From Histomonas meleagridis (lineage: Eukaryota; Parabasalia; Tritrichomonadida; Dientamoebidae), in contig WSYJ01000142.1 of NCBI GenBank assembly GCA_020186115.1, forward strand, positions 62,001 through 126,000: 64,000 nt of DNA, in the 5' to 3' direction. This document shows, in pieces, positions 11,067 through 21,884 of the stretch (positions are counted from its first letter, which is position 1; the number at the start of each line of letters is the position of its first letter). A model generated the notes under the pieces. That model did no database searches, was not told the origin of the DNA, and worked only from the letters and a program-made list of their open reading frames with translations. A program made the position numbers and the translations under genes.

Positions 11067-12755
11067 ATGCTTTTCTTTCTGATCAATTTCTACACACTCG
11101 ATATTGGTACAGAATTCTTTAAAGCAGCAGAAGTAGGGTTAGATGGTAATCCAATGCCAATCAAATTCCCTAATAATAAGGATCTCATGCCTACATCAAT
11201 TGCATTCAAAACACAAAATAATACAGAAAGTCCTTTAACACCACAACAACTCAATAGCACAGAAATAAAGTTTGGTAAATCTGCTGCTGGAATCTTGTGT
11301 AAAAAAGAATCATTAGGTTTCTCTCTTTTACCAATGACCTTTGGACGAAACATTGCTGAATTTATGACCTCGCGCATTGTTCATCCTATCCAAGCTTTTG
11401 CAATTTTTATTGATCATATTTTTAAAAAGAAGTCAATCCAAGATGGATTATTAATCACTGTTCCAGCATTTTGGACTACGCCACAACGATCGTTCATTAC
11501 AAATGCTTGTGCCATTCATGACATTCCACTTCTTGGTATTGTTGATGATACAGAAGCTTTATCGCAATTATATTCAGCCACCAAATATTCACGTTACATG
11601 AAATTAAATTCAAGTACTCCATATCGTGTTCTTTTTATTGATGTTGGTTCCACTTCTACAAAAGTTTACGGATTTTCATTTGTTTGGAATAACAACCAAA
11701 CTAATGTCACTCAAGAAGTCACCCTCTGGAATGAGCACATTGGAGGCTATCACTTCAAGAAACTTGTTTCAGAAAAGAAAGGCATCTCTCTTAAGAAGTC
11801 AGAAAAACTTCTCAAGACATCATACGACCGTTTAAATCTTTCTGAAATTCTCTCAGAAAATTTGAATGATTTATTTTCTCTTATCAACACCGGAATCAAT
11901 CAAATGCAATCACTTGGAGAACTCAATGAAATCCAAGTTATTGGAGGATGTTCTGCATATCCATTTGTTATGGAAGTCATTCGTTCTGCTTCCAAGAACA
12001 GTAGTGCAGTAATTCGTAAAGAATTCAGCTCAACAAATTCGATAGCATTTGGAACTGTTTACTTTGGACTTCAACTTATTGATTCCCTTCCATATCCACC
12101 AATGTATTTAACCAAGACATATCTTTATAATCTCAACATTACTATTGCCGAAGATCATAAACTTTCTGAACGTAATGGAGAAATCCTTCCATTCATTCGT
12201 GAATATTCGCAAGGTTCGCGTACGATAACTATCAAAGGAGACTTTAATGATCTTCCACGTGGCACATCGAATATTCTCCAGAAAGTCATGTTAACCAATT
12301 TAACAAACATGACGTTCGAAGATACAGATAAACCATTTGGAATTGTTCGAATTCATCAACGGACAACTCAAATCGAATCCGTCGAATGGTGTAAGAACGA
12401 AAACAAATGCGAAAACATCGGAATAATTGATATGTCATATGATAAATATACATATCAAATGATTGCCGCGCAAACAAGTGCAATTTTAAGAGTTATCCAT
12501 TCGCGCGATTTGAAAATGAAGAAAATAGAAAAAATTAGATCGTTCTTGATGGACTTGGAAGTTGTGTTGGGAGCAAGCAAAATAGAAGATGGAGAAGTTG
12601 CTAAGCAATTGGACGCTGTGAAGAAATTGTCGGAAAGATTCGAAGGCAAATCTTTGAATGAATTGACAGATAACGAAGTGAACGAAGGTTACGAATTAAT
12701 AGACGGTTTGGTGAAAACAATGAGAGAACAGGAAAAGAAAACAAGTAAAAAATAA
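11067..12755 (+). CDS. GRP170/Lhs1-like divergent Hsp70 (ER)
   Basis: The product has 562 residues. After a very short hydrophobic leader (MLFFLINFYT) comes LDIGTEFFKAA, the phosphate-1 loop in the form typical of HYOU1/Lhs1 rather than the IDLGTT of classic Hsp70. VPAFWTTPQR (about 132), a second phosphate loop FIDVGSTSTKVYGF (about 190), GG-x-H-F (about 226) and the adenosine loop VIGGCSAYPFV (about 291) are in the expected order. Asn-X-Ser/Thr sequons fit a luminal location. The family acts as a nucleotide exchange factor and holdase for BiP. The protein is much shorter than usual GRP170, mostly through a reduced C-terminal half, and ends EKKTSKK without a KDEL-type signal. Identity as an Hsp70 superfamily member is secure; the GRP170 subtype is likely. 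Confidence 0.8.
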   Translation: MLFFLINFYTLDIGTEFFKAAEVGLDGNPMPIKFPNNKDLMPTSIAFKTQNNTESPLTPQQLNSTEIKFGKSAAGILCKKESLGFSLLPMTFGRNIAEFMTSRIVHPIQAFAIFIDHIFKKKSIQDGLLITVPAFWTTPQRSFITNACAIHDIPLLGIVDDTEALSQLYSATKYSRYMKLNSSTPYRVLFIDVGSTSTKVYGFSFVWNNNQTNVTQEVTLWNEHIGGYHFKKLVSEKKGISLKKSEKLLKTSYDRLNLSEILSENLNDLFSLINTGINQMQSLGELNEIQVIGGCSAYPFVMEVIRSASKNSSAVIRKEFSSTNSIAFGTVYFGLQLIDSLPYPPMYLTKTYLYNLNITIAEDHKLSERNGEILPFIREYSQGSRTITIKGDFNDLPRGTSNILQKVMLTNLTNMTFEDTDKPFGIVRIHQRTTQIESVEWCKNENKCENIGIIDMSYDKYTYQMIAAQTSAILRVIHSRDLKMKKIEKIRSFLMDLEVVLGASKIEDGEVAKQLDAVKKLSERFEGKSLNELTDNEVNEGYELIDGLVKTMREQEKKTSKK

Positions 12756-12840
12756 AATAGTAACTGATTTGTATATGTGGAATTTTTTGGTTGCGTAAAA
12801 TGAGTTAATAGGGTTTGGCAAACTAAAATAAGTTTAATTT
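12756..12840. terminator. 3' end region of the Hsp70-like gene
   Basis: The stop codon is followed directly by AAAT, giving TAAA, the tetranucleotide that serves as the polyadenylation signal and often overlaps the stop codon in trichomonads. Position is the only evidence. Confidence 0.3.
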
Positions 12841-12842
12841 TT

Positions 12843-13205
12843 ACTGAAATAAGCTTAATTTTTATTTCTTAAAATAAGATTTTATTGTTTATTTCTTGAT
12901 ATTCAATTTATTTATTTCTTAATATAAGATTTAATTATTTATTTCTTGATATAAGATTTAATTATTTATTTCTTGAAATAAGATTTAATTATTTATTTCT
13001 TAAAATAATATTTAATTATTTATTTCTTGAAATAATATTTAATTATTTATTTCTTGAAATAAGCTTAATTGTTTATATCTAAAAATAAGATTTATTTCTT
13101 GATATAATGATTTAATTATTTACTTTTTGAAATAAAATTTAATTATTTTTTTATCGAATATCATTTAATTATTTATTTCTTGATAAAAAACTCAATTATT
13201 TATTT
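12843..13205. repeat. Palindromic minisatellite, about 27-nt period
   Basis: About a dozen degenerate tandem copies are present, centred on TTATTTCTTGAAATAA. That motif is a near-perfect inverted repeat (TTATTTC/GAAATAA) joined by AGATTTAATTATT-type linker. Copies are most regular at about 12930-13080 and decay at both ends. The array lies between the convergent 3' ends of the Hsp70-like gene and the HARE gene. Confidence 0.8.
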
Positions 13206-13618
13206 TTTTGTGAAATGATTCCAAAGTTCGTAATCAGTTTAATCCACGCCAAATGAACTTTACTATTAACAATTTTGAATATCTGTCTCTGAAACGAAAT
13301 GCTCGTTCCAATTCTTATTCAGTAATAGTTGTAAGGTACAATAAAAAACCGAATGTTTTTAACCGCACCAGAAAATATTTTTACAATAAATAAAGTACAG
13401 AAATTAATACAAAAAATTCTGCTCAATATGCAGTTAATTGTCAAGTGAAATTTCAAAGGATGTGGTGGAATTGAATAGAATAACCGCTTTTTTATGAAAA
13501 TGTATTGGGAAATTACACAGACAAAAAAAATATTTAAAAACTCAAATTCTTGCTTGTATAGACCTTTAATTAATTTAATCCATTTAAGTGGACAAAAAGT
13601 TTTTGTGTTTGTTATAAT
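13206..13618. other. Intergenic gap, nothing recognised
   Basis: Unique AT-rich sequence downstream of the minisatellite. A 78-codon frame that starts here and runs into the opposite gene is a shadow. Confidence 0.5.
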
Positions 13619-14500
13619 TCAGAAAGAGAATTGGAAAGGATCACTGCAATCAAAGAAACTAATTGGATCAAATGGTTCATCGGTTGCACCTTGGAACTCT
13701 ATCTCTGGCGCATCAGTGTATGATGAGTAAGAAGATGGTTCCATATTCTCTGGTAAGGTGATGTGGAAAAATGAATTTTGATTGTCGTAGCCAACGTTGC
13801 AGGAGGATGGAACGTTGTATTTGCTGTTGACAGTAGTGTAACGAGCTCGTGAAAGACGTACAAAGAGGTCTTGTCTTCGAGATAATTCGCGTGATATGCA
13901 TCGACGTTTAATCCTTTTCTCGCCACCAACAGTGCAAAGGCACAAATACCAGTGAAGCTCTTCTACAGAAGCTCCATTAGGGAACGAGGAAAGTGCATAA
14001 AGAAGTGCTTGGTTAATATTATCAAAATTCATTTGAATTGGATGCGGCTGATTTGCAAACCAATAGACTTTATTCTCATCTGCAGTGAATTCATTGGGAT
14101 GAGCGTCTAAAAATGTTTGAAATAGAGAAACATTTGATCCCGAAAGTTCTGTCAATTCTGCAATTTGTTGGATGTTTAGAGGACCGTTTTGTATAAGGGC
14201 TTCCTCTATTGCGTTTAAAATGGCGCTATTACTAAGCATTAAAGGATTATTTGGTCGAAGGGCCCATAAGCAAGTCCTTGGCGGCCCTGCGCGAACAAAT
14301 AAGTCTGAACTGGATAGGGTGCTAGATATTTTACGCCTTGTGATTACTTTGCTGAGTTCAACGGGGGTTTGGGATTTGTGGCGCAAAAATAAGTTTGGTG
14401 CTGAAAGGACATTAATGATCCTGTCCAAACTTAGTATTGAGGTTTCCTCATGCTTGAAAGCATAAGAAATTGCATCTGTCACCGTGTTGAATTCTTCCAT
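13619..14500 (-). CDS. HARE-type winged-helix protein
   Basis: The product has 293 residues. Residues about 6-80 (VTDAISYAFKHEETSILSLD ... SSSDLFVRAGPPRTCLWAL) match the HARE-HTH/ASXL-type winged helix: helix, variable wing, then a phi-V-x-x-G-x-x-phi-W-x-L ending as in proteins that read chromatin or polymerase complexes. A second similar block follows (about 92-147, AILNAIEEALIQNGPLNIQQ ... VYWFA) and a third, weaker one (about 160-220), so it may be a tandem winged-helix protein. The tail is Ser/Asp/Phe-rich. A nuclear DNA/chromatin role is inferred from the fold; targets are unknown. An AACGTT element lies just upstream. Confidence 0.6.
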   Translation of the reverse strand: MEEFNTVTDAISYAFKHEETSILSLDRIINVLSAPNLFLRHKSQTPVELSKVITRRKISSTLSSSDLFVRAGPPRTCLWALRPNNPLMLSNSAILNAIEEALIQNGPLNIQQIAELTELSGSNVSLFQTFLDAHPNEFTADENKVYWFANQPHPIQMNFDNINQALLYALSSFPNGASVEELHWYLCLCTVGGEKRIKRRCISRELSRRQDLFVRLSRARYTTVNSKYNVPSSCNVGYDNQNSFFHITLPENMEPSSYSSYTDAPEIEFQGATDEPFDPISFFDCSDPFQFSF

Positions 14501-14524
14501 TTTATAATCACTTTTGAACTAGAG

Positions 14525-14530
14525 AACGTT
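14525..14530 (-). promoter_or_regulatory. AACGTT element upstream of the HARE gene
   Basis: The palindromic AACGTT lies 25 nt before the ATG, matching the position seen before several other genes in this window. Confidence 0.4.
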
Positions 14531-15197
14531 AATCTGAGATCACTTCACATTAGACCCCACACCAGAAATGTTCACAAAATTTGACCGGAAAACGATGAAA
14601 ACCTCATCAATAAATTATTGAATGAAGAACGTTCGGCCAAATTATTTATGTTTTAACTGCGGCAATTAATTTCTTCAAAATTGACGATAAAGATAAAATA
14701 TTAACCATGAGACATGAAATAGAAATAAATATTTTTATTATAAAGAAGTATTTTTTCGGAAAAAATTGTTTTTTATGTTTTTTATCATCATCCTTTCACC
14801 TTTTCAAAATTTAAATGAACGCTATACAACGACCACAATATTAAAAACGAAAATATTTCTTTATATCATAAAAATTTTTATGAACATTTTTTAATTTTAA
14901 ATATCAATTTTTATTCTTTTTTTCAATATTATCACCGGGTGTAACATCGGATGTTATAACATTAAAAGAAACATCGCTGCTGAAAAGTGTTATAAAGTAG
15001 TTACGAGGTATACCTCAAAAGTGGGGACTTTTTGTGTATAATCGTTGTCAGATTGGGCTTGGCCTTGCCACATTTGAATCAAAACAACTGCCGTTGGTTG
15101 GCACAGAGTGGTCGACCAAGTAATGAAAACTGTTTTCAGTAGTTTACACAAAAATGTCTAAATTTGAAAGGGAGGATGAAAAATAAAATTTTACTTC
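14531..15197. other. Intergenic gap, nothing recognised
   Basis: AT-rich gap between two minus-strand genes. A stretch at 15040-15125 is GC-richer but does not fold convincingly as a tRNA or other known RNA by eye. Confidence 0.45.
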
Positions 15198-18100
15198 TCA
15201 AAGGACTTCCACCGATCCCACGAATTGAATGTTCCCTTTCTTTTCAACATAAGGCAACCCAGATTCTCTTGGTTTTAATCTATGTTCGAACATTCTTAAT
15301 TCTCTCATAGTTTGCATCATGTTTGTACGTTTTGTTGGTTGTTCCACTTGTTCCTTATCCAATCTTACCTCAGGGTTACAAATTGGGCACATTTGAGCAG
15401 GCAAACATTCATCATTTTGATGAAAAGTATGACCACAAGGAAATGTTGTCACTATATCCGAACCAGCCATCAACGACTTATGGCACGTACCGCATCTTGT
15501 ATCATTATAATTACATCCTGCGATTGCTTGTAATATATATTTTTCTTGAGATCTTCTTTCGTCATTATCGAACAAATTTGCGAGTGCAGTAATAGTATCA
15601 ATATCATAATTCACGTCATTGATAATCCCGCAGAGAGCACTTCTAACGACATCGATTTTTAGAAGAGCGAATTCACGAATAATTTTATGAAGGATAACTT
15701 CGAATGGTAATTTATCCGTTGAGAAGTTACAAATTCTCCGTAAAGCCTCTGAAAGTATTTCACGTTTTTCATTATTTTGGCAACTATACATTGGTAAAAC
15801 GAATGATTCTATTAATAAAAATATTAATTGTTGGAAATCCAAATGTTTATACTTTGTTAAGAAATACAAAACGAAATCCGTTGCCTTATTAACATCGTCT
15901 GAATTATTATTATCATTATCTTGTTCGACGAAATCGATCAATTTAAACTCGAAATATTTACGAAGATATAAACAACTATTTTCGAAGTCGCCAATGATAT
16001 AATAAATTTCAGCGCATGCATCAAACATTGCATATTTCAAACATGTGTTTAAATAATCCGAAATATTAATTTCGGGATGATTAGAAACAAATGAAACGAA
16101 ATCATTTGGGAAATAACAACAAAGGAAATCCAAATAATTATGAATATCTTCACTATTATAATTAATGTTTGGATTTACTGTCTTCGAAAATAATGACTTT
16201 AAATAATAATTCTTAATTGATGAGTCTGTTAATGAATTTATAATTTGATTATGAATATCAGGGAAATTATTTATTATTATGTCAATAAATGAATCGATGT
16301 CTTTAGTAATTAATAATGGCGCATTTAATATTATTGCGTTTTTAATTCCTTCTTTAGAACTATCGTTTTGTCGTAATATCTTCAAGATAAATGAAAATGG
16401 ATCTTCACCACCATCAATTAAATTATTACGAATAATGTTCTCATATTTAGCTGATTGTGTATATATAAATTGTTTAACATTATTAAACTTAAATTGTTGA
16501 CATAATGGTATTAATTCTTCTTTGACATCAACTTTTAAGCCAGAGTTTAATATCGATAATAATATCGATTCACGTTGATCAGGTTCGATATAATCAAATG
16601 TAAATATTCGTGAGATTAAATATTTGATTGATACATTTAATAATTGGATATTTGTGTTTAAGATAAACTTTTCTGCTAATTTATAAAACTCATTTTTCGC
16701 TGATATGTTTTCTAAATCTAATATATAAATATATGTGTTAATAAATTGTTCTAATGGTATTATTTGTTGTTGTTGACTTCGTAAAAATTCATAAATTCGT
16801 TCAATGAATTCGATGTTATTTAATTTCATTAGTCCTCTAAAATATATATATTTAGTTTCTTTAGTAGATGAAAATAACCAATTTATTATTAAATTAGAAT
16901 ATGGTATATTTTGTGGTATGATTTTAAGGATAATTTCATTGATTTTTTGATATTCATTTAAATTGGCTAAAATAGATAAACATGAAATAGGATCGTTTAA
17001 CCGTTGTAAACACAAACTTGAAATTAACGAATAGTTCTCAATCTTCATACAAAAATTGAATAACGTTTCAAAGGGAACGATCGACGATGGAAGCTTTAAC
17101 AAAAAGTCGATAATCGTCGAATCGTTTATATTTTCGATTAATGATCCGACGAACTTTTCAGTATATATAAAGAATTTCGCATCCGAATCTGCTTTAACCA
17201 CTGCTAATAAAAATGTCTTTAAATACCCATATGATTCATAGATAGGTAATGCTTCTTCAATAAGAAAATTATATAACGATAAATCTTTCGAAACTTGTAT
17301 TATGAAATCAGTTGTTTCATTAACTTTACTCTCGTCTTTCAATTGCTCTTGTAACATTTTGGATAAAAACTCACTGATTTTGTTCTCGATAAATAAACAT
17401 CGTTGAAGTAAATTTTGTGATAACCCAACAATTCCAAATAATTCATCTTTCATAGCTCGCTTACAAAACTCAACTGCACCATGGAAATTACCAGAATTAT
17501 AAAAGGTTTCGAGTTTCTCATCAAAGGTGGCCATAGAGATCTTCCATACTTTTTCATCTGTGACAACATAAAACCGTGAAATGTCACTCAAAAAGCGGCC
17601 TTGAACGTTAATAACCGTCGTGAGTTCAACTTTATCAAATGGACGAAGAAGAAGACAACTGTAATCATTAAAAACAATCGCGAGAGTGGACCCTGATATA
17701 AATGATAAGAAGATGACTTTTTTCTCGAGTGGTTGATTATGAATTTCAACTATTTGTGAATTTGAAATAAGACTAACAACTTTAAGATTGTTGTCTCCTG
17801 CAAAAGCACAAACCATGTTTTCTTGTGAAATAAGATTAAAATCAAAATATGCATTTGAAACAGGATAATCAACTATTGGATTGAATGTGTTTGTAATGCT
17901 TGCAATTGTAAATGATTTTGGAGTTGAAATACCAATGTAATCCTTAAATATTTGAGAATTACATCGTGAAAAAGCATTGGTATTTGCTGGTGGTGCAATA
18001 CATTGGAAAATTCGAGGAATTGAAAAATGAAATATGTCATTGTGCGCTGTAATGGAAATTGATTCTTTTATTGTAGCGACGTTCGAAAAAATTGTTGAAA

Positions 18101-18506
18101 ATAAAGAAATCTTATATGCAGAAATTACTCTATTTGAATCATAACATAAGTATGTAGTATCATTCATAAATGAAGAAAAAATTATGGTACCATTTCTTTC
18201 TTTGATTAGTGATTTTAATAGTTTGTTTTCAGTAAGATCATAAAAAAATAATGAACCATCTTCGTAACCAGTTGCGGCAAAAGTGTGAGCTGGATTTACA
18301 GCAATTGCTGTAACAGATCCTAATTTAATTTTGCTATTATTTTTTGGAAGAATTATAGATTTATTAGTCATTGAATCAAAACCTTGAATTGTACCATCAG
18401 GAAAAAGGAAAAGAAAATAACCACACGAACAACAAGATAAGAGAGGCGGGTCTTTAAATTGGATGCCCTTTAATTCTGTTTGAACAAAAACATTTTCTTC
18501 ATTCAT
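15198..18506 (-). CDS. HOPS/CORVET subunit, WD40-CHCR-RING (Vps8/Vps11/Vps41 type)
   Basis: The product has about 1102 residues from the ATG at 18506. An in-frame ATG at 18644 would add 46 Phe/Ile/Lys-rich residues that look like intergenic sequence, so I prefer the internal start. The N-terminal third is WD40-like (GSVTAIAVNPAHTFAATGYE, DGSLFFYDL, STLAIVFNDYSCLLLRPFD). The middle is an alpha-solenoid with clathrin-heavy-chain-like features (LLQRCLFIENKISEFLSKML, CAEIYYIIGDFENSCLYL). The C-terminus has a RING-like zinc site: CGTC, then FPCGHTFH, then CPIC. This order is that of endolysosomal tethering subunits. Vps8, Vps11 and Vps41 share it; I cannot separate them with certainty. Expected role is Rab-dependent tethering at endosomes or lysosomes. 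Confidence 0.8.
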   Translation of the reverse strand: MNEENVFVQTELKGIQFKDPPLLSCCSCGYFLFLFPDGTIQGFDSMTNKSIILPKNNSKIKLGSVTAIAVNPAHTFAATGYEDGSLFFYDLTENKLLKSLIKERNGTIIFSSFMNDTTYLCYDSNRVISAYKISLFSTIFSNVATIKESISITAHNDIFHFSIPRIFQCIAPPANTNAFSRCNSQIFKDYIGISTPKSFTIASITNTFNPIVDYPVSNAYFDFNLISQENMVCAFAGDNNLKVVSLISNSQIVEIHNQPLEKKVIFLSFISGSTLAIVFNDYSCLLLRPFDKVELTTVINVQGRFLSDISRFYVVTDEKVWKISMATFDEKLETFYNSGNFHGAVEFCKRAMKDELFGIVGLSQNLLQRCLFIENKISEFLSKMLQEQLKDESKVNETTDFIIQVSKDLSLYNFLIEEALPIYESYGYLKTFLLAVVKADSDAKFFIYTEKFVGSLIENINDSTIIDFLLKLPSSIVPFETLFNFCMKIENYSLISSLCLQRLNDPISCLSILANLNEYQKINEIILKIIPQNIPYSNLIINWLFSSTKETKYIYFRGLMKLNNIEFIERIYEFLRSQQQQIIPLEQFINTYIYILDLENISAKNEFYKLAEKFILNTNIQLLNVSIKYLISRIFTFDYIEPDQRESILLSILNSGLKVDVKEELIPLCQQFKFNNVKQFIYTQSAKYENIIRNNLIDGGEDPFSFILKILRQNDSSKEGIKNAIILNAPLLITKDIDSFIDIIINNFPDIHNQIINSLTDSSIKNYYLKSLFSKTVNPNINYNSEDIHNYLDFLCCYFPNDFVSFVSNHPEINISDYLNTCLKYAMFDACAEIYYIIGDFENSCLYLRKYFEFKLIDFVEQDNDNNNSDDVNKATDFVLYFLTKYKHLDFQQLIFLLIESFVLPMYSCQNNEKREILSEALRRICNFSTDKLPFEVILHKIIREFALLKIDVVRSALCGIINDVNYDIDTITALANLFDNDERRSQEKYILQAIAGCNYNDTRCGTCHKSLMAGSDIVTTFPCGHTFHQNDECLPAQMCPICNPEVRLDKEQVEQPTKRTNMMQTMRELRMFEHRLKPRESGLPYVEKKGNIQFVGSVEVL

Positions 18507-19103
18507 CTGCTGACGGATTTTTTTCTTCACAATTTTATGCAGGCAAAAACCACAAAATATTATAATATTAATGTTGAAAAAGACAAAATCAAAAAACTTC
18601 TCATGTTTTAGAAAACTTTTCACTATAAAAAATCCCTTTAGCATGTTCTAGGGCATTATCTAATGATAGCAAGTATTAAAAAAATTATTTACTTTCAAGA
18701 TTCTAAAAAAATTAGATATGTTATTATAAATGAAAATCTATTTTCTCTTTCCTTAGTTTAAAATATGATATTAAACGAAATTAAAAATATTTTTTCTCTT
18801 TTGTTTTATTATTCTTTCTATCATTATATTTTTAATGTTATTTTTCATTTTTATTTTTAATTTTTTCTATTTTCTTTTCCAATATGGATCATTTAAAGTT
18901 TCAGTGATAAGTATCGGATGGATCAATTTTTGTAATTCCACATTTTCTATGTTTTTTCATATGATCATATGATCGTTTTATAAATGGATAGAAATTTTTA
19001 ATGGGCAATATAATCCTGCTAATGTAAAGGATTGGACAGTTCAGCTGATGCTTTCTTTAAGGAAGATCACCTGATGTTAATTTTGTCATAATTTTATTAA
19101 AAT
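18507..19103. other. Intergenic gap, nothing recognised
   Basis: AT-rich region between the start of the Vps-type gene and the end of the minus-strand ankyrin gene. It includes the possible 46-codon upstream extension of the Vps-type gene (18507-18644). Confidence 0.45.
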
Positions 19104-21083
19104 TTAATAAATCCAATCATAACGTTTTTCAGATGCTAGCATAAGAGCTGTTTTAAATTGTTTCAATAATTTCCAAATTTTATTTTGAAAAGTAAAATGG
19201 CTAAAATCAATATTAAGAAAAACAAGAAATCATTTTTAGCATTGACATCAATTCCTTTTTGTTCAAGAAGCAATTTTATAGCATACGTGTTATTATTCTC
19301 AGACGCAATCATAAGTCCTGTTCTAATAAATAATGATAGATTCCAAATTTGACTTTGAAATATAAAACATGTAAAATAAATCTTAAGTAAAATTAATTAA
19401 TATCTTTGGAATTCACATCAATTCCTTCTTGTTCAAGAAGTATCTTAAGTGTACTTCTTCTATTCTGAAATACTGTAAATATTAACGCTTTATAAAATAA
19501 TTTCCAAATATTATATTTAATTATAAAATTATAGGAAATAATATTAAATAAATCATATGAATATCTTTAGCATTGATGTCAATAATTTTTTGTTTAAAAA
19601 GTAATTGAAGCATTTCTGACCTTACGTGCCAAACTACTTTCATAAGTGCTGTTCTAAATGTAATAGATGTTTTCCATAAATTGTTTTAATATGCCAAATA
19701 ATAAAAACAAATATTATATAAAATAAATAAATATCCCTAGCATTAATATCAATTCCCTCTTGTTCAAGAAGAAATTGAACTATACTTATATTATAATAAT
19801 AAATTGAAGATGATGCATTCATAAGTGCTGTATTAAATAATTCAAATAATCTCCAAATATTATTTTGAAATATCAAATTATTTAAATAAAAATCAAATAA
19901 AACGAATAAATATTTTTCACATTAACATCAATTCCTTCTTGTTCAAGAAGTAATTTAACGATTTCTATATAACCATTTTCAGATGCACAAATAAGTGCTG
20001 TATTAAATAATTCAAATAGTTTTCAAATATTATTTGGAAATATCAAATTATTAAAATAAATTTTATTTAAAACAACATTTTTTTTTTATATTTATTATTA
20101 AATATTTCAAAATTTGTAAGTTCTGTAACTGAAAAAAATATAAAATTATTAATTAATGTCTTACAGAAGAAAATTCAACAATTTTGTTTTCATAAAGATA
20201 TTTAAAGATATCATTTCGATGAAATTGGATTGCAGCTTCATATGCATATGAATGATTTTGTTCACATAAATGAATAATTTCCACATTTCCACCTTCAATT
20301 GCATAGTTTAATGTATTTTCAATATTTGCACCATTCATAAGTAAATATTTAAAACATTTAACTGATCCAAAAAATACTGCATAAACAATTAATGTAACAT
20401 ATTCATTATTAATAAATGAACATTTTTCATAAACTGATGGTTTAATTGTTTGATTAAAATCAAAATTTGTTTGTGATGATATTTCTTGAAGTTTTTCTAT
20501 TTCATCATTTCGAATTATTTTCGCAATTTCATTTGGATTATGTCCTTCTCTAATTAATTTTTTATGTAATTCCCAATCATTCTTTGAAAGTTCTTCATAA
20601 TTACCATAAAATTTTATGTACTCTCTTAAATTTAATTCCTATATAATGTGCAAAAAAAAAAGTTGCTTTTTTAATAACTGAACTTGGCGAAAATATGTTT
20701 AATTGAACCATTTTTTCTAAAAGAAAATCTGATTCTTGTGATTTTAATCCAAGAATATAATGTACAAACCTTTCAAATATTTTGTGATTTGTTGTTTCTT
20801 CAAATTCTTTTATATTTCTTAAATATAGTTGATAATCTTGCATTTGTGTTAGAAAAGCAAAATATATAAGGCGGCAAAGAGTTAGTTTAGTGTAAGGTGA
20901 AAAGTCATCATGAATAAGATCTTTAATTGATGCAATTGTTTGAGCAAAATTATCTTTGTCTAAAATATAAATGATTTCTTCTAGTTTCTGTATTGTTTCC
21001 ATGTACTCAATACACGATAAAAGTCTCGAAGATTTTTTTATAGTTTTTTTATTGATTTTTTCTTTTCTACTAAAATTTCTCAT
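19104..21083 (-). CDS. DUF3447-type/ankyrin gene interrupted by spacers, with frame breaks
   Basis: The N-terminal frame 20601-21083 (ETIQKLEEIIYILDKDNFAQ, then KSQESDFLLEKMVQLNI) matches the N-terminal domain of the other ankyrin genes here. It then breaks near 20640; the core reappears in another frame (ELHKKLIREGHNPNEIAKII, FKYLLMNGANIENTLNYAIE) down to a stop at 20153. Ankyrin units follow at 19912-20004, 19733-19834, 19563-19655, 19402-19494 and 19232-19324, and a short last unit ends at the stop at 19104. Spacers between them are 77, 77, 68, 77 and 77 nt. The N-terminal break may be a real mutation or a homopolymer error; the arrays themselves remain open. It is divergent from the next ankyrin gene. 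Confidence 0.65.
19155..19911 (-). repeat. Ankyrin unit/spacer array, minus-strand gene
   Basis: In plus coordinates the spacers are 19835-19911, 19656-19732, 19495-19562, 19325-19401 and 19155-19231. Four of five are exactly 77 nt. Read on the minus strand they open with ATTTATT-like sequence and close with ATTATTT-like sequence before X-Thr. Confidence 0.7.
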
Positions 21084-21884
21084 CCAATTTTAAAATCTAT
21101 AGGTTTTTCAAAAAATATAAAAATTTGTAATATTTTAAATTCGAATATGAGCAACAATTATATCAGCATGGTTTTGTACCAGATTGCCATACCTATGAAG
21201 ACAATTTAATTGTTCTGTACCATATGGTAATATCAGATAACTGATAAACTATATATTTGGATCAACACATAATGAACTAGAGTATATGTCTGGTATATTA
21301 TATTTTTTCGGAGAATCCATTGGAAAAGAATGAGGAACAAAGAAAAAAATCTGATCTGAGCCTTCTGTTTCCATCATTATTAACTATGTTTTCCCTACAA
21401 TCACATTATGAATTAACTAGACTTGATTTACAATTGCATTAAATTAGAATTTAAAATATCTTTATATTAACAATATATATATTACAAATTCAAAAATTAT
21501 TATGTTTAACTAAGAAATTTGATAATACACCTTTTTATTTTTAGTTTTATTAGCAAGAAAATTAATAACAATGATATAAAAATGTTAAATATTTAAGTTG
21601 AATATATCTAAGTGAGTTTAAATTAACTTTTTATAATATATGTATATCATTATGAAAATAGTTTCATTTCTCAGGAAAAAGAAATGAAGAGAGAAGCTTT
21701 CCTATTTTTAGTAATTTTACTCTTTATCAAAAATGTATATATAAGAAAGTTAAAAATATGACTTCATACATATATATATATATATAGTTGAATCCCACAA
21801 AAAATATTCGTTTTAAATTTTTTTTGTACGAACTTTTTTACTTTTCAAAAATAAATTGTTTACATCTCAAAGCATTTTTTTCTA
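21084..21884. other. Divergent intergenic region between two ankyrin genes
   Basis: This 0.8-kb AT-rich gap sits between head-to-head ankyrin genes and should hold both promoters. A TA dinucleotide run lies near 21772-21786. I see no AACGG-type element close to the downstream ATG. Confidence 0.45.

Noticed and set aside
15040-15125. GC-richer stretch as a possible tRNA or small RNA
   Set aside because: No acceptor/T-arm pairing or T-loop consensus could be found by eye; no tRNA was seen anywhere in the window.
15198-18644. Start of the Vps-type gene at 18644
   Set aside because: The added 46 residues are Phe/Ile/Lys-rich with the composition of intergenic DNA; the ATG at 18506 gives a normal N-terminus.
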